Origin: Megamonas sp. UBA1796
Lineage (GTDB): Bacteria; Bacillota; Negativicutes; Selenomonadales; Selenomonadaceae
Reading direction: 5' to 3'
Assembly: GCA_002319795.1 (NCBI GenBank)
Contig: DCFU01000034.1
Location: 1-64,000 of the forward strand
Length of the DNA stretch: 64,000 bases
The notes under the pieces are model-generated. The model was not told where the DNA came from, did no database searches, and was given only the letters and a program-made list of their open reading frames with translations. Made by a program: the position numbers and the translations under genes. Each line of letters opens with the position of its first letter. Position 1 is the stretch's first letter. Shown here piece after piece: positions 1-9,113 of the stretch.

Positions 1-102
1 AAAGGCATGGAACAAGTACGTTTAGAGATTTTCCTGGTTTCTATCGGGCACAATCTTTATAAATACCACAATAAAAGACTACGTTTGGAAAAAGCCGCAT
101 AA
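1..102 (+). CDS. IS1182-like transposase, C-terminal fragment (5' end outside window)
   Basis: Frame 1 is open from the first base to a TAA at 100-102 and encodes 33 residues. They include VRLEIFLVSIGHNLYKYHNK, which resembles the conserved C-terminal segment of IS1182-family DDE transposases (a Glu followed by an IGHNL-type motif). Catalytic Asp residues are not visible because the rest of the gene lies left of the window. It is followed by a terminator-like hairpin and the element end, which supports a real 3' end. Whether the whole transposase is intact cannot be judged. Confidence 0.65.
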   Translation, partial: KGMEQVRLEIFLVSIGHNLYKYHNKRLRLEKAA

Positions 103-128
103 ACTGTAGAAAAGCAGTTTTTATGGGG

Positions 129-152
129 AAAGGGGGTGTGTACCCTTTTTTT
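129..152 (+). terminator. Probable terminator after the transposase
   Basis: A short hairpin (aaaggg at 129-134, cccttt at 143-148) runs into T residues, 27 bases after the transposase stop. Confidence 0.45.
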
Positions 153-389
153 GATAGTTTTCCGTTTGCTACCTTAAAATGCCTAGAAAAAGAGGATGTG
201 GACAAAATGATTTCTCATTTTGTCACAGCCCCTTTCTGTAACCAGTTATTTGTTTTTTCTATGGGCTATAATTGCTTTTTGCGATTTTACAAATAATTCA
301 CCTATCGTTTATACTGAAATAAGTGAAAAGAAATAAGAATATTGTTTTTCTGAATTTATTGATTTATAAGTTAGAAGGAGGACTATTTA

Positions 390-1733
390 ATGAATGAAGC
401 GGAAGTCAAGGAAGGGACCCAACCACAAAGTACTTTGCAAAGAATCCTGAATTTTAAGATTGGGATATTGCCACTTGGTGTATATTTGTTTCTGCTGCTT
501 ACGGTGTTTCTTGTTTTGAACCGGGGTTTAATGACCAAGGATATTCTTGGCGGTATGGCTCTTATGTCACTTTATGGCTATACCTGCGCTGAAATCGGCA
601 AGCGTATTCCTCTGCTGAAATATGTAGGTGGAACAGTAATTATGGCAACGTTTTTACCATCGTATCTGGTTTATGCACATATGATTCCTACGGATGCTGT
701 AAATACAATCAAGGGATTCATGAAATCCAGTAATTTTTTGTATGTTTATATTGCTTGTCTGGTTGTAGGCAGTATATGCAGTATGAACCGTCAGGTGTTA
801 ATAAAAGCATTTTTGAAAATGTTCGTACCGTTGCTTATCGGAACAATCGTTGCAATGGCTGTGGGTGTTTCTGTTGGCTGTCTCCTTGGAATCGGTTGGT
901 ATCAGACGTTTTTCTTTATCGTAATTCCTATTCTGGCTGGAGGTGTAGGTGAGGGTGCTTTGCCGCTGGCTATGGGATATTCGAGTGTGCTGGGACAGGA
1001 ACAGGATGCGCTTTTTGCTTCCGTACTTCCGTGCGTCATGCTGGGAAGTCTTACGGCCATCATGATTTCCGGCGGACTCAATATGTTGGGGAAAAAATAT
1101 CCGCAGTATACAGGGAATGGGTCGCTTCTGCGTGAGGGTGATGATGAAATACAGCGGATGCATGCAGAGGGAGAAAAGGCAAAGAAGGAAATCAAGCTTG
1201 ATGTCGAAAAAATGCTGGTTACAGGTTTGTTTGCCTTTTCACTGTATATCGGCGGCATGTGGGTGAATTCGGTTATCGGGCTTCCGGCTCCAATCGTTAT
1301 GCTGGTTGTTGCAGTTATCTTCAAGGCGGCGGGCATCATCCCGGATTATCTTGAGCAGGGAGCACATGCGCTCTTTAAGTGTATTGTACTCCTGACACCG
1401 CCACTGCTCCTTGGCGTTGGTGTTGCTATGACACCATGGAAAAATATTGTCGATGTGTTTACGAATCCAGCATATCTTGTGGTTATAGTTTGTACAGTTG
1501 CGTCGCTGATTGCGGTTGCATGGTTCGTCGGCAAAGCTATGAATATGAATCCGGTTGAGGCTGCTATGGTTGTTGCCTGTCACAGCGGGCAAGGTGGCAC
1601 AGGTGATGTGGCTATTCTTACAGCAGGAAATCGCCTTGAATTAATGCCATTTGCGCAGGTATCGACACGACTTGGCGGTGTGGCAAATGTTACCCTGGCA
1701 ATCGCGTTCATGCGGATGCTGACAAATGGGTGA
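390..1733 (+). CDS. Sodium-coupled 2-hydroxycarboxylate (citrate/malate-type) transporter, 2HCT family
   Basis: This 447-residue polytopic membrane protein belongs to the 2HCT family (CitS, CimH, MaeN, MleP), which takes up citrate, malate or related acids with Na+ or H+. Two reentrant-loop signatures are visible: GGVGEG in the first half and GQGGTGD near the C-terminus, the paired GGxG motifs of the family. Length is normal for CitS/MaeN. A strong ribosome binding site (gaaggagg) lies 8 bases before the ATG. A hairpin terminator follows at 1891 and a LysR regulator lies downstream on the same strand, a plausible controller. Substrate cannot be told from sequence alone; no citrate lyase genes are adjacent, so malate or another hydroxy acid is equally possible. 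Confidence 0.85.
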   Translation: MNEAEVKEGTQPQSTLQRILNFKIGILPLGVYLFLLLTVFLVLNRGLMTKDILGGMALMSLYGYTCAEIGKRIPLLKYVGGTVIMATFLPSYLVYAHMIPTDAVNTIKGFMKSSNFLYVYIACLVVGSICSMNRQVLIKAFLKMFVPLLIGTIVAMAVGVSVGCLLGIGWYQTFFFIVIPILAGGVGEGALPLAMGYSSVLGQEQDALFASVLPCVMLGSLTAIMISGGLNMLGKKYPQYTGNGSLLREGDDEIQRMHAEGEKAKKEIKLDVEKMLVTGLFAFSLYIGGMWVNSVIGLPAPIVMLVVAVIFKAAGIIPDYLEQGAHALFKCIVLLTPPLLLGVGVAMTPWKNIVDVFTNPAYLVVIVCTVASLIAVAWFVGKAMNMNPVEAAMVVACHSGQGGTGDVAILTAGNRLELMPFAQVSTRLGGVANVTLAIAFMRMLTNG

Positions 1734-1890
1734 TATAATGTATTTACAAAATTAAAAAACATATATGTATACATATTATAGAATGTTGGTATTTTATCTT
1801 TGCATCTGGAGCGTTTTATGGAAATTTATGAGACATTCCACAATATGATATCCCTGATGATGTTTATGTAATACGAAAAATGCAACAGCA

Positions 1891-1935
1891 AGCTTCGGCA
1901 TCTGACGTTAGCGTCGGATGCCGAAGCTCTTTTTG
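1891..1935 (+). terminator. Strong terminator between the 2HCT transporter and lysR
   Basis: A perfect 17-bp stem (agcttcggcatctgacg and its complement) with a 4-base loop is followed by ctttttg. It lies within an upstream in-frame extension of the LysR frame, which argues against starting that gene at 1880. Confidence 0.8.
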
Positions 1936-2005
1936 CCTGTTAAAGAGGAGATTTCTTTTTTTTACCGAAATATATGGATTAGAACGGCGAGGGGAGACAG
2001 AGTAC

Positions 2006-2866
2006 ATGGAGGACCGGGATTGGCTTATTATACAGGCATTGCATAGGGAAAAGAATATTACGCGGGCGGCGCAGGCTCTTTATATGTCGCAGCCGGCGCT
2101 TACCTCTCGTTTGCAGCATATTGAACGTGAATTCGATGTATGCATTGTGCATCGCAGTACGAAGGGCATCCGGTTTACGCCGCAGGGCGAATATCTGGCA
2201 GGGCAGGCGGCACAGCTGATTGAGCATTTGCAGCGTGTGAAAAATGAGGTACAGGGACTTTTTGATGAGAATATGGGAACACTGGAAATCGGAGCTTCAA
2301 ATTATATTACGATGTATACGCTGCCGAAGCTTTTGGAGGATTTTCAGCGTGAATATCCGTCTGTGAAATTTCGGGTGGTGACGGATTGGAGCAAGAATAT
2401 ATTCAGTCTGGTTTATAACCAAAAAATTCAGGTGGGGTTTGTAAGTATTGATTATGGCGGCTGTAAAAACATGCAGCTTCTTTACGAAGAACCGATTTGC
2501 ATCGCCTATTATAGACCGTTTGAGCTGCCGGATCTCCCTCGTATGCCCCGCATTGTTTATGAAAGCGATTATTTGCTGAAATCGCAGCTTGACAGGTGGT
2601 GGCGCGAGCATTTCACGGAGCCGCCTGAAATCAGTATGCGTGTTTCGAAGCTTGAAAACTGTAAACAAATGGTTGTGCACGGCCTGGGGTATGCAATTTT
2701 GCCGTCCCGGATTGTGCGTAACTATAGAGATATGTATACACAGAACATCATAGGCCGGGATGGCAAGACCGTTACTCGCAAGACGTGGATGATTTATAAC
2801 GATTTAAAATGTGATCTTCCTATAGTAAAGCTTTTTGTGAATTTTGTAGAAAAATATGCGTTTTAG
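2006..2866 (+). CDS. LysR-family transcriptional regulator
   Basis: This is a 286-residue LysR-type regulator. The N-terminal winged helix-turn-helix is clear (NITRAAQALYMSQPALTSRL, about residues 18-37), followed by a periplasmic-binding-like effector domain. The frame is open from 1880, but the ATG at 2006 is chosen: it has a gaggggag ribosome binding site, gives the standard MEDRDW start just before the HTH, and avoids the terminator hairpin at 1891-1928. The gene follows the 2HCT transporter and precedes metY, so it may respond to a hydroxycarboxylate or to a sulfur-amino-acid precursor; nothing in the sequence decides this. Confidence 0.85.
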   Translation: MEDRDWLIIQALHREKNITRAAQALYMSQPALTSRLQHIEREFDVCIVHRSTKGIRFTPQGEYLAGQAAQLIEHLQRVKNEVQGLFDENMGTLEIGASNYITMYTLPKLLEDFQREYPSVKFRVVTDWSKNIFSLVYNQKIQVGFVSIDYGGCKNMQLLYEEPICIAYYRPFELPDLPRMPRIVYESDYLLKSQLDRWWREHFTEPPEISMRVSKLENCKQMVVHGLGYAILPSRIVRNYRDMYTQNIIGRDGKTVTRKTWMIYNDLKCDLPIVKLFVNFVEKYAF

Positions 2867-2961
2867 GTAAAGCTGTTGTATGATATAAGCTATGCTATGG
2901 GAGCGAGACACCTGTGGCTCTATCAGGCTGCAGATTTTATAAAATAAATTAACAAAACCTA

Positions 2962-2990
2962 TTGACATAGTATGATATAGTGGATATAAT
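2962..2990 (+). promoter_or_regulatory. Sigma70-type promoter for metY
   Basis: A consensus TTGACA (2962-2967) and TATAAT (2985-2990) are separated by exactly 17 bases, about 75 bases upstream of the metY start. No T-box or S-box leader was recognised between promoter and gene. Confidence 0.8.
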
Positions 2991-3063
2991 AATAACATAT
3001 TAATCATGTATGTTTAGTTAATGACTTATTTATAATCATATTTACGGAAAAGAGGAATACATC

Positions 3064-4359
3064 ATGAGTGCAGAGAGAGAGTACAAATTTGAAACCTTAC
3101 AGCTCCATGTAGGACAGGAAGCGGCAGATCCCACCACGGATGCACGTGCCGTGCCGATTTATCAGACGACATCTTATGTGTTTCACAACTCACAGCATGC
3201 AGCAGATCGTTTTGCGCTGCGGGATGCGGGCAATGTTTATGGGCGCCTTACAAACCCGACCGAGGATGTGCTGGAAAAGCGTCTCGCGGCGCTTGAGGGC
3301 GGGGTGGCGGCACTCGCGACAGCTACCGGTGCAGCAGCGGTCACATATGCGCTGCAGGCTTTGGTACATGCAGGCCAGCATATTGTAGCAGCCACGACAA
3401 TTTATGGCGGAACCTATAATCTTTTCGAGCATACATTTCCTGATTTTGGGATTACTACGACTTTCGTAGATCCGACCAAGGGAGTGCAGGTATTTGAGGA
3501 TGCTGTCCAGAAAAATACACAGGCAATCTTTATCGAGTCCATTGGGAATCCGAATGCGAACCTTATCGATATTGAGGCAGTTGCGGCTATTGCCCATGCG
3601 CACAAGATTCCTTTGGTGATTGACAGTACATTCGCTACACCATACCAGTTGCGCCCATTCGAGTATGGTGCGGATATAGTGGTGCATTCCGCTACGAAGT
3701 TTATTGGCGGACATGGAACGACGCTTGGCGGTGTGATTGTCGACAGCGGGAAGTTCGATTGGGTCGCTTCAGGCAGGTTCCCTCATCTTGTGGAGCCGAA
3801 TGTCAGCTATCATGGCATCAGCTTTGCAAAGGACGTGGGAGCCGCAGCTTTTGTTACATATATTCGGGCACTGCTTCTCAGGGATACCGGAGCAACTATA
3901 TCGCCGTTCAACGCTTTTCTGCTTTTGCAGGGGGTTGAAACGCTTTCTTTGCGTGTTGAGCGTCATGTGGAGAATGCACTCAAGGTTGTCGATTACCTTA
4001 CGAAGAATCCGCATGTGGATAAAGTCAATCATCCAGTGCAGGCAAGCCATCCGGATCATGCGCTGTACCAGAAATATTTCCCTAACGGTGGTATTTCGAT
4101 TTTTACCTTTGAAATAAAAGGCGGACAGGCCGAGGCACAAAAGTTCATTGACCATTTAAAGATTTTTTCACTGCTTGCGAATGTGGCAGATGTGAAATCA
4201 CTCGTTATCCATCCGGCCAGTACGACGCATTCACAGATGAGCAGTGAAGAACTGCTGGCAAGCGGTATTACGCCGGCTACTGTACGTCTGTCGATTGGCA
4301 CGGAGCATATTGATGATATTATTTATGATTTAGATCAGGCATTTAAAACGCTTGACTAA
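3064..4359 (+). CDS. metY: O-acetylhomoserine sulfhydrylase (PLP-dependent)
   Basis: This is a 431-residue enzyme of the Cys/Met metabolism PLP family. It likely joins O-acetyl-L-homoserine and sulfide to form homocysteine in the cytoplasm, for methionine synthesis. Family signatures are visible: YGRLTNPT near residue 60, the GNPNANLIDI segment, and the PLP-lysine motif SATKFIGGHGTTLGG. Length (about 430) fits MetY rather than the shorter cystathionine gamma-synthase/lyase group (about 380-400). It is a single transcription unit with its own consensus promoter and terminator. Use of thiols other than sulfide is possible for the family. Confidence 0.9.
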   Translation: MSAEREYKFETLQLHVGQEAADPTTDARAVPIYQTTSYVFHNSQHAADRFALRDAGNVYGRLTNPTEDVLEKRLAALEGGVAALATATGAAAVTYALQALVHAGQHIVAATTIYGGTYNLFEHTFPDFGITTTFVDPTKGVQVFEDAVQKNTQAIFIESIGNPNANLIDIEAVAAIAHAHKIPLVIDSTFATPYQLRPFEYGADIVVHSATKFIGGHGTTLGGVIVDSGKFDWVASGRFPHLVEPNVSYHGISFAKDVGAAAFVTYIRALLLRDTGATISPFNAFLLLQGVETLSLRVERHVENALKVVDYLTKNPHVDKVNHPVQASHPDHALYQKYFPNGGISIFTFEIKGGQAEAQKFIDHLKIFSLLANVADVKSLVIHPASTTHSQMSSEELLASGITPATVRLSIGTEHIDDIIYDLDQAFKTLD

Positions 4360-4378
4360 AGATAGTTACCTCTCCTAT

Positions 4379-4430
4379 GAAACGGTTCCTGTGAGCATAA
4401 GCAGCTCTCACAGGGGCCGTTTCATTTTAT
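4379..4430 (+). terminator. Terminator after metY
   Basis: A 17-bp stem with G-T wobbles (gaaacggttcctgtgag / ctctcacaggggccgtttc) is followed by attttat, 20 bases after the metY stop. Confidence 0.75.
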
Positions 4431-4435
4431 GTCAG

Positions 4436-4478
4436 GCCGCTTATAACTATATGGAGGTATCATATAGTTATAAGCGGC
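4436..4478. repeat. Perfect 18-bp inverted repeat upstream of kdp
   Basis: The arm gccgcttataactatatg (4436-4453) is repeated as its exact complement at 4461-4478, with a 7-base spacer. It lacks a T-run, unlike the metY terminator just before it. A weaker aacct/aggtt hairpin with a T-run follows at 4498-4521. It could be an operator, an mRNA stem or part of a tandem terminator. Confidence 0.6.
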
Positions 4479-4603
4479 TTATGTGCGGGGATTGGCTAAC
4501 CTGTGTCTTTAGGTTTTTTTTATAGAAGCAGCGGAATCTTTATCCCATTTTTATATCGTGTGTGCTATGCTGGAGATGTAGAAAAGAGAGGGGGAGACAT
4601 ACG

Positions 4604-4690
4604 GTGGAGGACTTTATTTTAGGAGGTATAGTAACTGCAATTTTACTGGTTTATCTTATTTATGTCTTATGGAAACCGGAGGAATTTTAA
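4604..4690 (+). CDS. kdpF: KdpF, small membrane subunit of the Kdp potassium pump
   Basis: This 28-codon gene starts with GTG, is preceded by gagaggggga and stops directly against the kdpA ATG (taa|atg). The product is one hydrophobic helix (about residues 4-22, rich in I, L, V, Y) with a charged KPEEF tail, the form typical of KdpF. KdpF stabilises the KdpABC complex in the membrane. Identification rests on size, hydrophobicity and position as the first gene of kdpFABC. Confidence 0.85.
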   Translation: MEDFILGGIVTAILLVYLIYVLWKPEEF

Positions 4691-6394
4691 ATGATAAGGG
4701 ATATAGCTCTATTTTTGGTTTATCTGGTCATTTTGTTTTTAGTGGCAAAATTTTTTGGCGGCTATATGTACAAAGTATTTCAGCAGGAAAGAACCTGCCT
4801 GGACAGATTTTTAAATCCGCTGGCAAATTTTATTTACCGGGTGACCGGAATTGATGCAAAAAAAGAAATGAACTGGAAAGAATATGCGGTGGCATTAATC
4901 TGGTTCCATGTTTTCAGTTTTTTGGCCATTTTTGTTACGGAATTAGTGCAGGGGAGCCTTCCCTTTAATCCGGAAGAACAGGGTGCTCTTTCGTGGGATC
5001 TGGCCCTGAATACAGCGGTAAGCTTTATTACCAATACGAATTGGCAGGCCTATGGTGGAGAATCTACCATGAGTTATTTTACCCAGATGACGGAACTTAC
5101 CGTACATAATTTCCTTTCGGCAGCGACAGGATTGGCTGTAGCAATGACTTTGATCCGCAGCCTGATACGGAAGTCGACATCCGGAATCGGCAATTACTGG
5201 GCGGATATGGTTCGGGGCACTTTATGGGTGCTTTTGCCGATTTCAATTTTATTTTCCTTTGTCTTTGTGCAGCAAGGCGTAATCCAGAACCTGTCACCGT
5301 ATGTATCCATCACTACCGTTGACGGAGGTTCGCAGACATTGGCTATGGGGCCGGTTGCGTCGCAGGAAGTAATCAAGATGCTTGGAACAAATGGCGGCGG
5401 ATTTTTCAATGTGAATTCTGCGCACCCTTTCGAAAATCCCACGGCATTGACGAATTTTATGGAAATGTTTCTTATACTGCTTATACCGGTAAGCCTTTTA
5501 TTCACCTTTGGAAAAATGGTCAGGGACAGCAGACAGGGACATGCAATATTAGCCGCTATGACGGTGCTGTTCGTGTTGTTTCTCAGTGCCCTTTATTTTA
5601 GCGAATACAGCGGCAATCCAACCATTTCATCCTTAGGGGTGGCTGCGCCGACGATGATGGAAGGAAAGGAAGTCCGGCTCGGTTTGGGAGGAAGTTCGCT
5701 TTTTAGTGCAGTTACAACCGCAGCCTCCTGTGGTGCGGTAAACTCCATGCTGGACAGCTATACACCGATTGGCGGGATGATTCCAATGCTGCAGATCATG
5801 CTCAGTGAGGTGGTCTTTGGCGGGGTAGGCGCAGGCTTTTATGGAATGTTGTCCTTTGTTATTCTGACTGTGTTCATTGTGGGGCTTATGGTCGGCAGAA
5901 CACCAGAATATTTAGGGAAAAAAATCGAGTCCTATGAGATGAAAATGGTAGTTTTAGCGATTTTGATACCATCCTTCTGCATCCTGTTTGGCAGTGCTGT
6001 GGCATCGGTTACAGAAGCAGGCGTAGCAGCTATCAATAATCAAGGACCGCATGGACTGACCGAAATACTTTATGCTTACACTTCTGCAGCGGGAAATAAT
6101 GGCAGTGCTTTTGCGGGACTCAGTGCGAATGTACCATTCTATAATCTCACATTAGCGGTAGTTATGCTTTTAGGCCGCTTTGGCGTAATTCTTCCCATGC
6201 TTGCCATTGCAGGCAGTCTGGCTGAGAAAAAGATATCGCCAAACGGTGCGGGCACTTTTCAGACACATGGTGTTTTATTCGTTGCCCTGCTGTGTGTGAT
6301 TGTCCTGATTGTTGGGGCACTGACATTTTTCCCGGCATTAGCATTAGGTCCTATTGTTGAGCAACTACAGATGCTGCAAGGCGTCTTGTATTAA
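4691..6394 (+). CDS. kdpA: Potassium-transporting ATPase, K+-channel-like subunit
   Basis: KdpA (567 residues, normal length) is the polytopic K+-selecting subunit of the high-affinity Kdp pump. Selectivity-filter-like glycine motifs are visible, including TNTNWQAYGGES, GTNGGGFFNVNSAHPFENP and TSAAGNNGSAF. The gene starts immediately after kdpF and uses its gaggaatttt region as ribosome binding site. It is 17 bases ahead of kdpB. The order kdpF-A-B-C-D-E is complete, so the strain should scavenge K+ at low concentration. Confidence 0.96.
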   Translation: MIRDIALFLVYLVILFLVAKFFGGYMYKVFQQERTCLDRFLNPLANFIYRVTGIDAKKEMNWKEYAVALIWFHVFSFLAIFVTELVQGSLPFNPEEQGALSWDLALNTAVSFITNTNWQAYGGESTMSYFTQMTELTVHNFLSAATGLAVAMTLIRSLIRKSTSGIGNYWADMVRGTLWVLLPISILFSFVFVQQGVIQNLSPYVSITTVDGGSQTLAMGPVASQEVIKMLGTNGGGFFNVNSAHPFENPTALTNFMEMFLILLIPVSLLFTFGKMVRDSRQGHAILAAMTVLFVLFLSALYFSEYSGNPTISSLGVAAPTMMEGKEVRLGLGGSSLFSAVTTAASCGAVNSMLDSYTPIGGMIPMLQIMLSEVVFGGVGAGFYGMLSFVILTVFIVGLMVGRTPEYLGKKIESYEMKMVVLAILIPSFCILFGSAVASVTEAGVAAINNQGPHGLTEILYAYTSAAGNNGSAFAGLSANVPFYNLTLAVVMLLGRFGVILPMLAIAGSLAEKKISPNGAGTFQTHGVLFVALLCVIVLIVGALTFFPALALGPIVEQLQMLQGVLY

Positions 6395-6411
6395 GGGGAG
6401 AAGGGGTTCTT

Positions 6412-8442
6412 ATGAAAAAGCTGGTTGATTTTGATAAAGCAATGGTTGCGTCTGCCATAAAAGAGGCCTTAAGAAAGCTTGATCCGCGAGTACAGTTTCG
6501 AAATCCGGTGATGTTCATCGTATTGGTCGGTTCTGTTATTACAACCGGATTATTTATCAGGGATTTTGGTAATGGTGACCTGCAGACCGCTTGGTTTGAA
6601 CTGGAAATTGCTTTTTGGCTGTGGTTTACGGTTTTGTTTGCCAACTTTGCTGAAGCTTTAGCAGAAGGAAAAGGAAAAGCGCAGGCACAGGCATTAAGAA
6701 AGACGAAGCAAGATACCCTGGCAAAAAAATTCTACAAGGATAAGACCGAAACAGTGCAGGCGTCGTCCTTAAAGAAGGGGGATGTGGTGCTTGTGGAACC
6801 GGGAGATATTATTCCGGGAGACGGTGAAGTTATAGAAGGCGTTGCCTCGGTGGATGAAAGTGCAGTAACGGGCGAATCTGCACCTGTTATCCGTGAATCC
6901 GGCGGAGACCGGTCTTCGGTCACAGGAGGTACGAAGCTTTTATCTGATTGGCTGAAAATCAGGATTACGGCCAATCCGGGAGAAACCTTTTTAGATCGTA
7001 TGATTAATTTGGTGGAAGGCGCAAAAAGGCAAAAAACACCCAATGAGATTGCGCTTACGATTCTTCTGGTCGGCCTTACGATTGTATTTCTCATTGCTGT
7101 TGTTACGATAGAGCCGTTTGCCATGTATTCTTCTATAACGATATCCGTTTCCGTGCTTATTGCACTTTTGGTTTGCTTGATTCCAACGACAATCGGCGGC
7201 CTTTTGAGTGCGATCGGGATTGCGGGAATGAACCGGCTGCTGCAGCATAATGTGCTGGCGATGTCGGGAAGAGCGGTAGAAGCAGCTGGAGATATTGATG
7301 TTCTTTTGCTGGATAAAACAGGAACCATCACGCTGGGAAATCGTATGGCGGCGGAATTTATTCCGGCACCGGGCGTGACGGCTGAAGCTCTGGCAGATGC
7401 GGCACAGCTTTCTTCGTTGTCGGATGAGACTCCGGAGGGAAGGAGCATCGTTGTTTTAGCAAAAAAATTATTTAATATACGCGAGCGTGCGTTGGAAAAT
7501 CTGCAGGCGACATTCATCCCTTTTTCCGCCCAAACCAGGATGAGTGGAATAAATTTAGGAGAGACAAAAATCCGCAAGGGTTCTATGGACGCTGTGAAGA
7601 AATATGTGGAAGAGCAGGGCAGTATTTTACCATCACAGGTCCAGGCGGATTGTGAATATGTTTCAAAAAATGGCGGCACTCCTTTAGTCGTTGCCAAACA
7701 GGAAAAGATATTAGGAACGATTTACCTGAAGGATGTAGTAAAGGGCGGCATCAAGGAAAGATTCATGGAACTTCGCCGTATGGGAATAAAAACGGTCATG
7801 ATTACAGGAGATAATCCCCTGACGGCGACGGCAATTGCGGCTGAAGCCGGAGTTGATGATTTTCTGGCGGAGGCTACACCAGAGGCAAAGCTCGCATTAA
7901 TACGGGATTATCAGGAAAAAGGCATGCTTGTAGCCATGACCGGAGACGGAACGAACGATGCGCCGGCATTGGCGCAGGCGGATGTTGGCGTGGCTATGAA
8001 CAGCGGCACGCAGGCCGCCAAAGAGGCCGGAAACATGGTAGATCTGGACAGCAATCCAACGAAGCTGATAGAAGTGGTTGAGATTGGGAAACAGCTGCTC
8101 ATGACGCGGGGCTCATTGACTACCTTCAGTATTGCTAATGATGTGGCAAAATATTTTGCAATATTGCCAGCGATGTTCATGAGTGCTTATCCGGCGCTCA
8201 ATACTCTGAACATCATGCAGCTCGCAACGCCGAAGAGCGCAATTCTGAGCGCGGTCATATTCAATGCCCTGATTATCATCGCCCTGATTCCTCTGGCTTT
8301 GCGTGGCGTCAAGTATGAGCCGCTGGGAGCAGATTCCATACTGCGCAAGAACTTATTGTTGTATGGCGTTGGTGGTATCCTGGTACCGTTCATTGGGATA
8401 AAAGCCATTGATATGATACTTGTGGCATTGGGCTTGAATTAA
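6412..8442 (+). CDS. kdpB: Potassium-transporting P-type ATPase catalytic subunit
   Basis: KdpB (676 residues) is the P-type ATPase that powers K+ uptake through KdpA. The phosphorylated Asp is residue 301 in DKTGTITLGN. The actuator motif TGES lies in DESAVTGESAPV, whose Ser is known in other KdpB proteins to be an inhibitory phosphorylation site. The hinge and nucleotide regions are visible as MITGDNPLTA and TGDGTNDAPALAQADVGVAM. The ATG has the ribosome binding site aaggggagaag. Nothing appears damaged. Confidence 0.97.
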   Translation: MKKLVDFDKAMVASAIKEALRKLDPRVQFRNPVMFIVLVGSVITTGLFIRDFGNGDLQTAWFELEIAFWLWFTVLFANFAEALAEGKGKAQAQALRKTKQDTLAKKFYKDKTETVQASSLKKGDVVLVEPGDIIPGDGEVIEGVASVDESAVTGESAPVIRESGGDRSSVTGGTKLLSDWLKIRITANPGETFLDRMINLVEGAKRQKTPNEIALTILLVGLTIVFLIAVVTIEPFAMYSSITISVSVLIALLVCLIPTTIGGLLSAIGIAGMNRLLQHNVLAMSGRAVEAAGDIDVLLLDKTGTITLGNRMAAEFIPAPGVTAEALADAAQLSSLSDETPEGRSIVVLAKKLFNIRERALENLQATFIPFSAQTRMSGINLGETKIRKGSMDAVKKYVEEQGSILPSQVQADCEYVSKNGGTPLVVAKQEKILGTIYLKDVVKGGIKERFMELRRMGIKTVMITGDNPLTATAIAAEAGVDDFLAEATPEAKLALIRDYQEKGMLVAMTGDGTNDAPALAQADVGVAMNSGTQAAKEAGNMVDLDSNPTKLIEVVEIGKQLLMTRGSLTTFSIANDVAKYFAILPAMFMSAYPALNTLNIMQLATPKSAILSAVIFNALIIIALIPLALRGVKYEPLGADSILRKNLLLYGVGGILVPFIGIKAIDMILVALGLN

Positions 8443-8461
8443 GTGCAGGAGAGTGATTATA

Positions 8462-9043
8462 ATGTACAAGTCAATGAAAAATGCATTTTTGCTGTTGCTT
8501 GTGATGACAATTTTTACGGGTGTGGCATATCCTTTGGCGGTGACGGCTGTTTCCCAGATTTTTTTCCCGGACCAGGCAAATGGGTCCTTGATAAAAAAGG
8601 ATAATGAGGTAGTCGGTTCTTTGCTGATAGCTCAGAATTTTACCAGCCCGGGATATTTTTATGCCAGGCCTTCCGGTGCAGGAGATGATGGATATGATGC
8701 AGCAAATTCAGCAGGTACGAATCTGGGGCCAACCAGTAAAAAGCTCATGGATTCTATTCAGCAGCAGGCAGCAGATTTTCGTCAGGCGAATGGACTAAAC
8801 GCTGAGGCGATTGTTCCGGCAGATGCTGTGACTTCGTCAGGAAGCGGGCTGGACCCGGATATTTCTATTCCGAATGCTGTGCTACAAATAAACCGTGTGG
8901 CAAGAGAGCGAGGCATGTCTGCAGAGGAAGTGGAGAATGTTGTAAAAGAATGCAGCGAACATCCGCTTTTGGGGATATTGGGGGAAGAGAAGGCTAATGT
9001 ATTGAAAATGAATCTGATATTAGATTCCATAGATGGGAGATAA
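8462..9043 (+). CDS. kdpC: Potassium-transporting ATPase subunit C
   Basis: KdpC (193 residues) has a single N-terminal transmembrane helix and an extracytoplasmic domain. Typical motifs are FTSPGYFYARPSGAGDDGYD and the PDISIPNA segment followed by INRVARERG. The ATG at 8462 is preferred over the in-frame GTG at 8453, because the caggag ribosome binding site at 8446-8451 would overlap the GTG but is well placed for the ATG. It follows kdpB by 19 bases. A modest imperfect hairpin (about 9047-9093) separates it from kdpD. Confidence 0.95.
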   Translation: MYKSMKNAFLLLLVMTIFTGVAYPLAVTAVSQIFFPDQANGSLIKKDNEVVGSLLIAQNFTSPGYFYARPSGAGDDGYDAANSAGTNLGPTSKKLMDSIQQQAADFRQANGLNAEAIVPADAVTSSGSGLDPDISIPNAVLQINRVARERGMSAEEVENVVKECSEHPLLGILGEEKANVLKMNLILDSIDGR

Positions 9044-9113
9044 TTCAGCAAATGTAGCAGCTGCTTGTTTTTATGGGCAACTGCTATTTGCTCGTTTATC
9101 TGAGGAGGCTTAT

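Larger units (their letters stand above)
1..232 (+). mobile_element. Right end of an IS1182-like insertion sequence (cut by window edge)
   Basis: The stretch contains the transposase C-terminus, its terminator and a probable right terminal repeat. The terminal part has the inverted repeat gacaaaatga/tcattttgtc (201-210 and 215-224) and ends in tgtcacagcccc near 232. Read from outside, ggggctgtgacaaaatga is a familiar end of IS1182-type elements (from memory, not searched). The left end and any target duplication lie outside the window. Confidence 0.6.

Noticed and set aside
1880..2005. N-terminal extension of the LysR gene.
   Set aside because: It contains the transporter's terminator hairpin; the ATG at 2006 has a better site and a family-like start.
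4360..4603. c-di-AMP (ydaO-type) riboswitch before kdpF.
   Set aside because: The gap is short and lacks the paired GGG/CCG-type conserved segments expected; only hairpins were seen.
6732..7697. Long open frame on the minus strand inside kdpB (321 codons).
   Set aside because: It lies wholly opposite a clear kdpB, has no ribosome binding site pattern or known domain, and is low-complexity Ser/Thr/Ile-rich, as expected of an antisense shadow.
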